This document shows, piece by piece, positions 40,912 to 51,939 of a DNA stretch of 64,000 nucleotides. Numbering within the stretch: the stretch's first letter is position 1; each line of letters begins with the position of its first letter. The translations under genes were made by a program, and so were the position numbers. Source of the DNA: Rhynchopus sp. YZ270_cl-10 (Eukaryota; Euglenozoa; Diplonemea; Diplonemida; Diplonemidae); the NCBI GenBank assembly GCA_964035575.1, contig OZ037846.1, forward strand, positions 27,501-91,500, in the 5' to 3' direction. Below the pieces are notes generated by a model. The model was not told the DNA's origin and ran no database searches. It saw only the letters and a program-made list of their open reading frames with translations.

Positions 40912-41724
40912 AGAACAAAACGTCCCTCAGGATTACATCAACAAAAGGGCAGAAGAGAAAAACAGAGAAGAGGGAAATCTTTATAATCTTTGAAAGCAAA
41001 AGTTGTGTGCAGCTACAAAACCTAGTAGGTAGTTACCACCTCCCCGCACCCCGACACCCGATCGCAAAAATGAAAACTAAGAAACTTGAAAACATGACTG
41101 GTGACTCTCTCTCGTTGCACACCCATCTAATAAAAGAGGGAGGCTTTGATCAAAAAAAAAAAATACAAATTGTTTGGCATATGTGCAGTCACCATTTGAT
41201 CCTACATTGTTCAATTGTGGGGAGACCCTGCCCTCAACAACACTATTCACAAAATCACTTGAATGAACTGAAGCCTCGTGCTTAGTCATTTGAGAGGAGG
41301 GGGGGAAACATCCTTGTTTTCTTTTGAAAACACAGTCGTCAAGGATGTTCACTATTTGTTTCCATCGTTTTTTTTAAAATGGGCAAACAACATTCAAAAA
41401 CCTTCAAAAAAATCCTAAAAAAATCTTCGGAAACTGTTTTGCGACCTTTTTTATGATACTCCACGCATAAGACATAAGGGATATACCTCTGGCACGTACC
41501 AAAATGCACGGACACACCATTTAACACACATAACAACGGAACCATCACAGCTACAACAACTCTGTTCTTCCTTGACCCTGTCCTGTTTCAAGCTGATCGG
41601 TGACAGAAAAAGCACCAAAAAAAAGACAATAGTATTGTACGGATAAAAATTCAGATCTAATTCTAAAACGAGAACACAGGGGGCAAACCCTGTAAAAACC
41701 CGTAAATTTCACACAATAGAGGAG

Positions 41725-41775
41725 GGGATTTCCTGTTAGGGATTTCCTGTTAGGGATGTCCTGTTAGGGATTTCT
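41725..41775. repeat. 15-bp tandem repeat
   Basis: Three copies of GGGATTTCCTGTTA with one base change in the last. Confidence 0.8.
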
Positions 41776-41854
41776 ATCTAAAAAACTTACTTTCTCCCCA
41801 AAAAATACCCAAAAAAACCCAACTCTAAACCCCAAAAACCCAAAATACCCCAAA

Positions 41855-44800
41855 TCAATGCACAATCGGCTGGGTCATGTAGTGCGTATCGGTGAGAGGG
41901 TTTGCCACGTATGAGGGAGGGGGTGCAAAGCTTTGGACCCCGCCTCCGTCTGTCCTGCTTGGGGTTACCAGGGCGGATTCCGGGCGGGCGAAGGAGCGTC
42001 CTCGGCCACTGCCGCTGGGGACGTATGGTGGCTCCTCGTAGGTGACTGGTAGGGGGTTTGCGTCAGCGACACCGCCAGGAGGTGCACCCACCTCTGCCGG
42101 GGAGTAGAAGTACGGTGAATCGTATTTGTCGCCAGCCTGCCTCTCGCTTTCGATGGTGCTGGCGTCCTTCTCGAGAAGCGGGTTCGTCGCGTCGTCGTTC
42201 TTGTCTGAAGTGTTGTTGCCCTTCTTCTTGAGCAGCATATACACAACACCCAAGCACAGCAGCAAACACAGCACACCCAGGCCGATGAGGACAAGAAGCT
42301 TCCAGAGGGCAAAGTCATCGTCGTCGTCGTCGGTGGCAGCGCCGGCAGCTGCGAGGGCACCAGCACCGCAGACACCGTGGAGGGGTGCGCCTCTGTGTGG
42401 GGTGGTGGGAGTTTTTGCGGAAAATAAAATACTGCTGAACGACCTAAAAGATGATCACGCGAATCGCATATTGTGGTGTACGTTGGGAAAAAGGGCAAAC
42501 AAAGCAGGCCCGCAGTTGCATACCCTCTGTTCACAGGCGAGCATGGCCTGTCCGAGATGGGGACGTTCTGTGCCCCTGTGCAGTCGCATGGGAAGATGAC
42601 GGTGGCGGGGTCAGCCTCAAGGCGTGCAAGGCTGCCGATCGCATCGCCACACTGCGTCAAGCTGGAGAAGCCTGTGCGTGCGTAGGCCTGTGGTGTTGGT
42701 GTGTGGTCTGAAAATGAATTACCGCAGCATGCAAATGATGGGTATTTTGCGAGGGCGAACAGTGTACTGTCCTTGCTTGGTGCGCCTTTGAGGATGCGTA
42801 CCAAATGGAAAGCAAGGCTTGTGCCGTTAGAGATCAAGAGGGTTGTTGCCAACCTTAATGTCGCGTGGTGTGGTGCATGGAAGAGACAATGCTGCAGGCA
42901 TACCAGGTTCGAGGCAAGGTCGCAGTACAGTGCGCCGTACTCTGTGGCGTCGACGTCAGGGCGGCTGACGGTCTGGCACACCTGGCCACTAATCTTGGTG
43001 CTGATGGAGTACTCCACGTCGTTGCAGCTGTAAGGGGGTGTAGTGTTGTGTTGACAAATCGCTAGGTACCCACATTAGTACAGTGGTGGCTGCATACGTG
43101 CATACGTATGCGTATGCACACGTATGCACGTATGCGTTTTTGTGCATACGCATATGCTGTATGCTGCACGTTTTCTACACTACCGTCGGTGAAAAGCCGC
43201 CGTCGCTGCGGCTGTCTCCACTGCGGAAAAGGCAGCGTCGAAGCCTGCGGCTAAGATGTCCCGCGTGTCCGAGTCTCCATGGGAGGGGGCAGTGTTGGCA
43301 GAGTACGTGTACGTTGTACTTTTTATACTTGAACTTTTGTACTTTTTGACGTACTTTTTGGCGCCCAAATCCGTACTTTATGACCCTATATTTTACCCTG
43401 GGAATTCGACACAAGAAGAAGTCCGTTTTGGCTGACCGCTGTGAAGCTGACCCGCATCCCCCCTCACTCGTGCCAGTGCGAGAGAACATTCTCCGATATG
43501 GGGTTCGTCACTTGTGCACGTGGGCACAATATGGGACCTGTGAACATTCACCGCGCCACCTCGCTGTACAAAAAACTGAGGGTGAACAGGGAGGAGTGCT
43601 GGTGGGGGGCGGAGAATCCGGAGGGGGAGAACGAACCACCGACAAAGCGGAGGAAGAAGACTGATGACGCGCCCGTAAGCGAGATTGACTTTACTACCAT
43701 TCTGTGAACCCCATAACCCCATCCCTTTTCCCCCTCCCAACTGTTCGAGGTGTAGCCATCTACCCCCTACTGTATCCCGACTTTGTTGGACCACACGTGA
43801 TCACACGTGACCGACAGGAAACACCATCTCCCATTGCTTCTTGACTCCGAAGCGTCGCTGTTCGAGAACCAGGTGCCAGGACGCAGGCACTGACCCTCCG
43901 CGGGTTATCGAACCCCCCCCGGAGTGTTGCGGAAAAAAAGAGCAGGAAAAACACGTTGTTGACGCTCGAGAGACTCGTACGCCTGAAGGTGTCCTTGCGG
44001 CAGGTCTTGTGTTCAGAAGACTTTACAACCCATGTCACGAAGCTGAAGCGCAAGCCTGCGAGGGACACTGCCAATGAATGGTCGGAGAAACTGCTTGCGA
44101 ACAACTTCTGGAAGCGGGCGCAGCGGCATCGATGTGGCGAAGGTTATATTCTTCGAACTGCGTATCTTCGACAGCTGCAGGACGCATGAGGGCGAGGTGA
44201 CTGGCACCATTGAAGGTGTCAAGCACAGCTTTGCGAGGATGAAGAAGAACATCGACGCACTCCAGTGTGATGACTTCCTCACTGCGCCGCGCAAGCAGCA
44301 AGCATCTCTGCGACTTGGTGGACACGAGGTGGCGTACCAAGAGACCGATCCACGAGGACACTGCCTTGTAGGCCCTCAAAGCAAAAGTACTCCCTACCAG
44401 TCTTTTTGCAACACCTCAAACGTGGTGTTGGTCATCTTGAAAAAAGTTGAATTGAAATACAAAGCCCTCTCCAAAAATGCTTGTTTCTCTTTGCTTGTTG
44501 CTCAAAAGACTATAAACGGGAGGGGGAGGATAATCTGAAACATACGTGTCGGACTTGAAGACCACGAAGGATATTTCTGCAGGCTCGCAACAGGTGAGCG
44601 CATCGCACAGATCATTTGCACAGGTTTTGTTCGTGTAGACGCGGTTTGAGGCACACAGCCCTGCGTTGAAGGTTGTGCAGAGCACGCGTGGGCAGTGCAC
44701 CGTCTGCGTCTCTGTGTCGGCAACGGCACGTCCTGCGAGGGTCGTGCCGCTGTTGCGTGCGTTGTTGACACCATTCGAGACTGTCAGCAGACGGTCGCAC

Positions 44801-47800
44801 GCGCCTGCCGTGGCACCGTTTTCGAACACCTCAAGCGTCACGACGTCGTACGTCACACCTGCCTGCGGTGTCGACGGCTGCACCTTGCAGGACCCTATAT
44901 TCGCTGCAGGAACGTTGTACTTCACAGAAAAGTCCGCAATCGCTCTGGTGCAGAGAGTGTCTGTGTCGCCCCCTAGCTGCAGCGAGAAGACGGTGATGAG
45001 GTAGGCACCCCCTGAGTCAAGGTCGCGGTTGATGAACGTCAGGTCTGCTGGGTCGTACCCGTTGAAGGCAGTGTCGCGACTGGCGCAGGGCTGCAGCTCG
45101 ACGTCGAAGGTGATGTCTCCGTCGAAGAGCGTGTCGTCTATGCCGGTCAGTGTCACTGTGTGCGGAACGTCCCAGTCGGCGCGTGTGAATATAACCTGCG
45201 ACGCACCCAGCTTCCCTTCCGTCACATCGCGTGACACCACAGGGCACGTCACCGTGTCCATCGGCTGTGATGACAGCTGCATCGTGAATGTCGCCGACAG
45301 CCCAGTCTCGCTGATGATGTTCGATGCAGGCCCAACAACGATGACCTCCGCCATGTCGTTGTCCGCATTCTGCCCAGTCAGACTCTGCAGCTTCATGCCG
45401 CCGTAGCGCACATCAGACGACACCAGCGCATCGAAGTTCACATTGTACGGCCTGCTTCCATCCTTCTCCACGTCGTCCAACCCTGTCACCGTCACAGTCT
45501 GCGGCGTGCCCCAATGGTTCTTCCCCACGGTGTTCGCCTGCGTCGCGCCGTTGCTGAAGGTGATGGTGGTTGGGGTCATGGACGCTTCGGTGTCGTCGCT
45601 GATGCTCATCGTGAGCGTCACGTCCGCTGTGGGCTGTGTGTTGAGCGTCACTGTGAATGTCGAGGTGTTGCCCGACTCGCTGGTGAAGAGGTCCGTGCCG
45701 CCGCCTACGACTGCTACCGTGACGCCCGAGACATCGTCCTCTAGGTTAACGACAGAGACCTCAGCAACAGAGAGGCGTGCGTACACCAGGTCAGACGTGA
45801 TCGTGCCGCTGGACCTGATCAAGAACGTGGTGTCCCCGTCGTCCACTGCGTCCTGCATGCCCACCACAGCCACCTGCCGCACCCCCTCCCAGCTGCCAGG
45901 TGTGAAGCGCACCTCCGCAGGGTCCAGCGTGCCCTCCGAAGTGTCGTCGGAGAAGAAGCGGATCCACACCTCGCTCGTGGGCTGCGTCGCGATGGAGACG
46001 TTGAAGTACGCTGTGCCACCCATCTCCGTGGTCACAAGGTTGTTTGTGGGGAACACTGTCACCGCAGCTATGTCGTCGTCGATGTTGAAGAGCGGCACAT
46101 TGATCGGGTCGATGTCGCGGTAGACAGCGTCGTCGGTGCGTGCCTGGCTGGTCACAAATTCGTATGCGATGTCGCCGTCCTGAACGCGATCGTCCTGTCC
46201 AGTGAGGGTTACTGTGAAAACCTCGCGCCAAGTGTCCTTCCTGAAGACGACCTCAGTAACGTCGGTTGCACCCTCTGTGTGGTCGGAGCTCTGCACAGCG
46301 ACTGTGACGTCCGCGGTCGGCTCTGTCGCGAGGCGGATGTTGAAGAGAACACCGATGCCGCCTTCGGTTGTGTTGGCCATGCCTGAGACCAGAGGGACGA
46401 CGTCGATGCGCGCCTCGTCGTCGTCGAGGCAGCGTATCATGACGTCGGGGATGGGCACGCCGCTGTACTTCGGGTCCGTGCTGGTGGTGGTCCCCATCTT
46501 CGCAAGAAAGCTGATGTCGCCGTCGTCAATGTCGTCCTGCTTGCCGACTATCGTCACCACTGCTGGGCTGTTCCAGTTCGCCGCAGTGAACGTCACCGAG
46601 GACGGGTTCGGGTCACCTTCAGACGTATCACTCGAGACAACCTGGAACGAAACCGGTGCAGTCGGCTCGCTGTCCAACACCACTGTGAACGACGCAGCGA
46701 TGGACCCGTTTTCAGAGGTGACCAGGTCCGGTGCTGCGACAAGAGTGACGCCAGCCTTGTCGTCGTCTGCGTTGAGAAGGTTGCTCGGCGTCCAGACGAC
46801 ACCGCTGTAGGCAGCCTCGGTGCTCTGTGTGGACACCGTGACTTCGTATGGGATGTCGCCGTCGTCGATGCTGTCGTCCACGCCTGTTACTGTCAGCGTG
46901 ACGGGGGTGTTCCAGTTCGCAGCAGTAAACTGCACTGTCGCAGGCAGCACGGTCGCCTCCGTCACATCCGAGGTTCCAAGCTGCGCTGTTACCGCCGCCA
47001 TCGGCTCCGACAGAAGCTGCAACGTCAGCATCGCCGTGCCGCCTGCCTCCGTCGTCACCAAGGGGGTGACCGGGTCGAGCCGCACACCTGCCACATCATC
47101 GTCTGTGTTCGTCACCGCCACATCATCAGGGTTGATCCCTGCATACAAAGGGTCTGCACTGGTGGTAGCGCCGGTCACGATGAGGTACCTTGTGTCGCCG
47201 TCCTGCATCGCATCGTCCTGTCCAGTGACGACAACAGTCTGTGGTGTGCTCCACCTGCCCATGCCGTTGGGAAGCGACCCTGGGTGGAACACCAGCTCGT
47301 TGATGGAGAGCGTGCCCTCCGTTGGGTCTGTCGAGCTGAGTGCAATGGTGACCTCCGCAGTCGGCTGGGTGTGCAGTGCTACGGAGAACGTAGCCGTGCC
47401 GCCTGCCTCTGTGGTGGTGAGGCCGGTTGTGGGGGAGACGGTGACACCGATGCTGTCGTCGTCCATGTTCGTCACCGTGACGTCCGCTGGGTCGATCAGG
47501 TTGTAGGCAGAGTCGCCGCTGACAGCACGGTCGAGGATGATGCTGAAGGACACGGCACCGTCGTCGATAGCATCCTGCACACCGGTCACGGTCACGGTCC
47601 GCGGGCCCCCCCAGTTGCTCGGGGTGAAGACGAGCTGCGAGACGTCGACCCTCGCCTCGCCGGTGTTGCCGCTGCGCACGTTGATGGTGACGTCTGCGAA
47701 GGGCTGGCTCTCGAGGACGACTGTGAAGGTTTCGCTGTCGCCGGACTCGCTGACGAGGAGGCCTGTGGGTGCAACGAGGATGCCTGCCGCCTTCTCGCAG

Positions 47801-50800
47801 AGGGTGTTCGGCCCGTTGGCAGGGTCACCTGCCTGGTTGCGGTAGGAGTTGGGGCAGGGCATGCAGCGGTTCGCCTGCACGTTTTCGTTCTCCGCGCAGA
47901 AGATTGTGTCGCAGAAGGTGTTCTGTGCTGTCGCGTCGTCGCCACGGGCGTTGGTGGCGCCAGCCTCGCAAGGCACGCATTGGTTGTTGAGCACCTTCTG
48001 GTCCACTTCGCAGAGTGTGTTGTCGCAGCGTGTGTTCGGCCCAGATGCGTCGTCGCTGGGGAAGTTGGTGCTCCCCGCAGGGCACGCAGTGCAGGCGTTG
48101 TTGAGGACGTACTGGTCCTCGGGGCACAGCGTCGCGTCGCAGAGCGTGTCTGAGAGGGTCGCGTCGTCGTTTGCCTGGTTCGTCGTCCCAGGGGGGCATG
48201 CCGAGCAGGCGTGGTTCACAACGTGCTGGTTCGTGCTGCACAGCACCGAATCGCATTGTGTGTTCTGCGCAGAAGCATCGTCCCCCGCAGCGTTGACAGA
48301 ACCCAGCGGGCAGGAGACGCAGGCATTGTTCAGGACACGTTGATTTGCGCCGCAGAGCGTGTTGGTGCAGACGGTGTTGGTGCCGGTCGCGTCGTCCCCG
48401 GCGAGGTTGGTGGTGCCCGAGGGGCAAGCGATGCAGGCGTTGTTGAGGACACGCTGGTTTGCGAGGCAGGTGGTCGCGTCGCAGGTGGTGTCGGAGCCGG
48501 AGGCGTCGTCGTTGGGTTGGTTGGTGCTCCCTGCAGGGCACGGCACACAGATGTTGTTGGCGACGCGCTGGTTGCGGAGGCACTGCACTGCGGTGCAGGA
48601 GGTGTCGCCTCCGTTGGCACGGTCGCCTGCTGCGTTGGTGGTGCCTGCCTGGCAGGGCACACATTGGCTGCTTTGCACGCGGTGGTCGAGTGGGCATTGC
48701 GTCACGTCGCAGAAGGTGTCCTGCCCGGTTGCGTCGTCGTTCGCCATGTTTGTCTCGCCCGACGCGCAGGCGACGCAGAAGTGGTTGCGGACGTAGAAGT
48801 TTGTCCCGCACAGCGTTGCATCGCATTGCGTGTCGCCCCCAGCAGCACTGTCGCCTGCAGTGTTGGTCGACCCTGCGGCGCACGCCACGCAGGCAGATTG
48901 GAGGACGCGCTGGTCGGTGCCGCAGAGCGTCGCATCGCAGCAGAGGTTGACACCGCACGCAGCAGGGGTGCTGCCACAGAGGATCAGGTTCGAGCCTGCC
49001 TTCGCCTGGTACCCGAGGGGGCAGGTGAAGAGCGGGTTCGTGCACGTCGCATCGCAGCAAGTGGCGTCGTCGCAGTTAGCAAGGGAAGCCCCGCAGGTGA
49101 TCTGGTTCTGGTTGTTCTTGGCCTGGTAGCCTGCAGAGCAGAGGAACCTGCTGTTGCTGCAGGTGAAGTCGCAGCAGGTGGCTGCACTGCAGAGGGCTGC
49201 AGTGGCGCCGCAGGTGAGAGAGGCTTGGGCGGCCTTCGCGGTGTAGCCTGTGGGGCAGGTGAAGCCGGTGTTCGCACAGGTCGCGTCGCAGCAGAGTGCA
49301 TCGCTGCAGGAGGCGGCGGTGCTGCCGCAGATGAGGGACGCTTGGTTGGCCTTGGCGACAAAGCCTGCACCGCATGTGCGGGATGTGCAGGTGGCTTGGC
49401 AGCAGGTCAGTGCATTGCACTGTGCGGCGGTTTGCCCGCAGACGAGTGTAGCAGCGTTGGGAACCAGCTGGTAGCCTGCAGCGCTGCACCCGGCCCAGCC
49501 GCTGTGTGTGCAGGTCGCGTCGCAGCAGTCGGCATCGCTGCAGAGCAGGTGGCTTGCACCGCAGACGAAGTTCGCAGAGCTGGCCCGTGCCACGAGGCCA
49601 GCGCCAGCAGCGCAGACGACAGCAGCGTGGCTGCAAGTCACATCACAGCAGGTACCGTCGGTGCACGTACCCACCGGACCACCGCAGTTAATCGCCTGCG
49701 GGTTCGCCTTCAAACTAAACCCAATGTTGCACGAAAACTGCGCATTCTGGCACGTTGCGTCGCAGCAGGTGTTGCTGTCGCACAACCCGGCCTGACCGTT
49801 TGTGCACATAATAGCCTGCGGAACGGCCTTCTTTGTGAGGCCCGATTGGCAGGTGAAGGAAGGGAGGCCACAGCTTGCATCGCAGCAGAGTGCGTCGGAG
49901 CAGGAGGCTGTGGTGCTGCCGCAGGTGAGGAGCGCTGCTGAGGTCTTGACGGTGTAGCCTGTGGAGCATGCGAAGGCTGTGTTCGAGCAGAGCACGTCGC
50001 AGCAGAGTGTGTCGCTGCAGGCGGCTGCGGTGCTGCCGCAGGTGAGCGACGCTGCTGCTGCCTTCTTGATGTTGCCTGCAGAGCATGCAAAGCCTGACGT
50101 GCTGCACAGCGCATCGCAACACGTCGCAGTGTTGCAGTCAGCCAGCCCTGCACCGCACATGATAGCTGCCTGCCCCGCACGGTTCGTGAACCCCACAAAG
50201 TTCCCACACTGAAACCCTGCGTTGTCGCAATACACATCGCAACACAGCGTGTCGGTGCACGACGCCACCCTGCCCAGGCAGGAGAGTGAATCTGGCGACG
50301 CTTTCTTCTGGAGTCCTGCGGAGCAGGCGAACTGGTTGTTCGCGCAGGTGGCACCGCAGCAGAGTGTGTCGGTGCAGGTGGCGAGCGTTGTGCCGCATGT
50401 GATGGAGGCGGCGGCAGCACCTTGCGAGATGTAGCCTGTGCCGCAGACGAAGGAGGGGTGTGCGCAGTTGACGTCGCAGCAGAGTGTGTCACTGCAGGTG
50501 GCGGGCGTGGCGCCGCAGGTGAGCGTCGTGGCAGAAGACTTCTTTGTGAACCCTGTCGAGCACGCAAAGCCGGTGTTGCTGCACAGCACGTCGCAGCATA
50601 CAGGTGTCGTGCACGTCGCGCCTGTCGCCCCGCAGGTGATTGTGTTCGGGTTCGCCTTCTTCACAAACCCCGCCCCGCACACCATGCTGCTGTCCGCGCA
50701 CGTCACGTCGCAGCACGCAGCATCAGTGCACTGTGCGGCTGTGTTCCCACAGCGGATGGTGTTCTGCACGGCGCGTGCCTTCGCAGTGTACACAGGCGCT

Positions 50801-51711
50801 GCGCAGACGAAGCCGGTGTTGGAGCAGGTAGCATCGCAGCAGGTCGCAGTGCTGCAGTCGTTCAGCGCTGCGCCGCATGCTACGTTCAGGTTTGTCTTGG
50901 AAACGAAGCCTGCGAAGTTTGCGCAGTTGAATCCTGTGTTCGCGCACGTCACGTCGCAGCAGAGGGCCGTCGTGCAGCTACCTGGTGCGCTGCCACATGT
51001 GGTGCCAGCGGCAGAGGCACGCTGCTCGTAGCCAGTGAAGGCAGCGCAGTTGAAGGTTGGGCACTGTGCGTCGCAGCAGATGCTGTCAGTGCAGAAGCCT
51101 GCCGTCGCGCCGCACGTTGCTACTGCTGCCTTGGCGGTGTACCCCGCACTGCAGGTGTACGTGCTGCACTGTGTGTCGCAGCACAGCGCATCCGAGCATG
51201 CTGTAGGCAGTGCACCACACGTTGCTGAGGCAGCGTTTCTTGTGAAGCCGGCTGCAGCGTTGCATACATACCCTCCGCAGGTCGCGTCGCAGCAGAGCGT
51301 GGTGGTGCAGAGGGCAGGGGATGTTCCGCAGACGATGGTGCCCGCAGTCGCCTTGTGTACGAACCCTGTTGTGCAGCCGCCGTACGCAGAGCAGAGAGCC
51401 TGGGTGTCGCAGCAGACCGCCGTCGTGCACGTTGCGATGCTTGCCCCGCAGACAATGAGGTTGGGGTTTACCTTCAGCTGGAACCCCACACCGCATGTGG
51501 CAGGGGAGGCTTGGCACGTCGCGTCGCAGCACACAGCGTCGCTGCACGCAGGCTGGATGGCGCCGTCGCACTGCAGCGCTGGTGCGGTCGCCTTCAGCTG
51601 GAACCCGGTACTGCACGCATTCCACGCTGTGCACGACTTCTGCACGGTCTGCGCCTCACATCGTTGCACACAGAGCAACGCAAACAACACAACAACGGAG
51701 GACTTTACCAT
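41855..51711 (-). CDS. Giant modular transmembrane adhesin (three exons, about 2735 aa)
   Basis: Exons inferred at 51711-44546, 43027-42524 and 42392-41855; phases agree at both joins and the sum is a whole number of codons. Signal peptide 1-20 (MVKSSVVVLFALLCVQRCEA). Next come about 23 Cys-rich modules of roughly 40 aa ending in CxxxxCCDxxC (to about residue 920), about 10 modules of roughly 36 aa of the NQRVxxxxCVxCPxGxxN type (TNFR/ephrin-receptor-like), then 8 Calx-beta-like domains of roughly 110 aa (SESGxxxxFTVVL, VTVTGxxDxxDDGD). Another Cys-rich module (CDALTCC) and a Cys-rich exon 2 follow. Exon 3 encodes a linker with six Asp, one membrane helix (LWKLLVLIGLGVLCLLLCLG), a KKK stop-transfer and a Pro/Tyr-rich cytoplasmic tail. 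Likely a type I surface protein for adhesion or sensing; Calx-beta folds often bind calcium. Confidence 0.85.
42393..42523 (-). other. Intron 2 of the adhesin gene (131 bp)
   Basis: Donor AGAGG|GTATGC and acceptor CACCCCACACAG|AGGCG on the minus strand. Removing it joins a phase-2 codon end (GG) to A, giving the frame that reads GGAPLHGVCGAGALAAAG and then the membrane helix. Confidence 0.8.
43441..43707 (+). mobile_element. hAT transposase C-terminal (dimerisation) relic
   Basis: The plus strand reads KLTRIPPHSCQCERTFSDMG, then NIHRATSLYKKLRVNRE. It closely fits the hAT dimerisation region (usual pattern ACERxFSxMGxIxxKxRN...Lxxxxxxxx). A basic tail PPTKRRKKTDD follows. It lies in intron 1 of the adhesin, antisense to it. 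Only part of a transposase is present. Confidence 0.75.
43881..43954. repeat. 75-bp dispersed repeat, copy 2
   Basis: Same as 40837-40911 apart from small gaps. It separates the two hAT transposase pieces inside intron 1. Confidence 0.7.
43956..44270 (+). mobile_element. hAT transposase central-domain relic
   Basis: The plus strand reads LERLVRLKVSLRQVLCSEDF and then NEWSEKLLANNFWKRAQ, as expected upstream of the hAT core. A neighbouring frame continues VAKVIFFELRIFDSCRT. In an intact element this piece would precede the dimerisation region, but here it lies after it, so the copy is rearranged or two copies are mixed. Frames are broken. Confidence 0.5.
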
Positions 51712-51939
51712 TTCCGTTTTGCCCCTTTCAGGAGGAGCGCTGGATCTGCAGTGGTGTGAAGGTTGAAGGAGGGGAGCGAGAAGGTGGAGGGAAGAGAGAA
51801 GAGGGGAGAATCAATAAAAGCAACAAAACGCTGTTTTTTTTGTAAATATACCTCCCTTGTTCCACCGCCAAATTTAAAACGGCTTTTCATTGTTAAAAAA
51901 AAACACATCCCAACCCATTCCCCCACCCCCACCCCCATA

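Larger units (their letters stand above)
39188..41854. other. 2.7-kb spacer with no supported gene
   Basis: Plus-strand ORFs of 131 codons (39503-39898) and 197 codons (40692-41285) have no recognisable domain and cross repeats. A dispersed repeat lies at 40837-40911, and a 15-bp tandem repeat at 41725-41775. The word TTTGCTTGTTGCTCAAAAG near 40075 recurs at 44492 at the edge of a hAT relic, so parts of this stretch may be transposon debris. Confidence 0.5.
43028..44545 (-). other. Intron 1 of the adhesin gene (1518 bp)
   Basis: Donor GACAC|GTATGTTT and acceptor CACCCCCTTACAG|CTGCAAC. Joining AC to C restores FKSDTCNDVEYSISTKISG in frame. Without splicing the frame runs about 43 codons into the intron and ends without a membrane anchor. 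The intron holds hAT relics on the opposite strand, a CGTATGCA-rich simple repeat (43095-43150) and a 75-bp dispersed repeat. Confidence 0.8.

Noticed and set aside
47825-49060. 411-codon and other large ORFs in alternative frames of the adhesin
   Set aside because: Arg/Cys/Pro-rich translations of a tandemly repeated gene in wrong frames; the repeats themselves keep every frame open.
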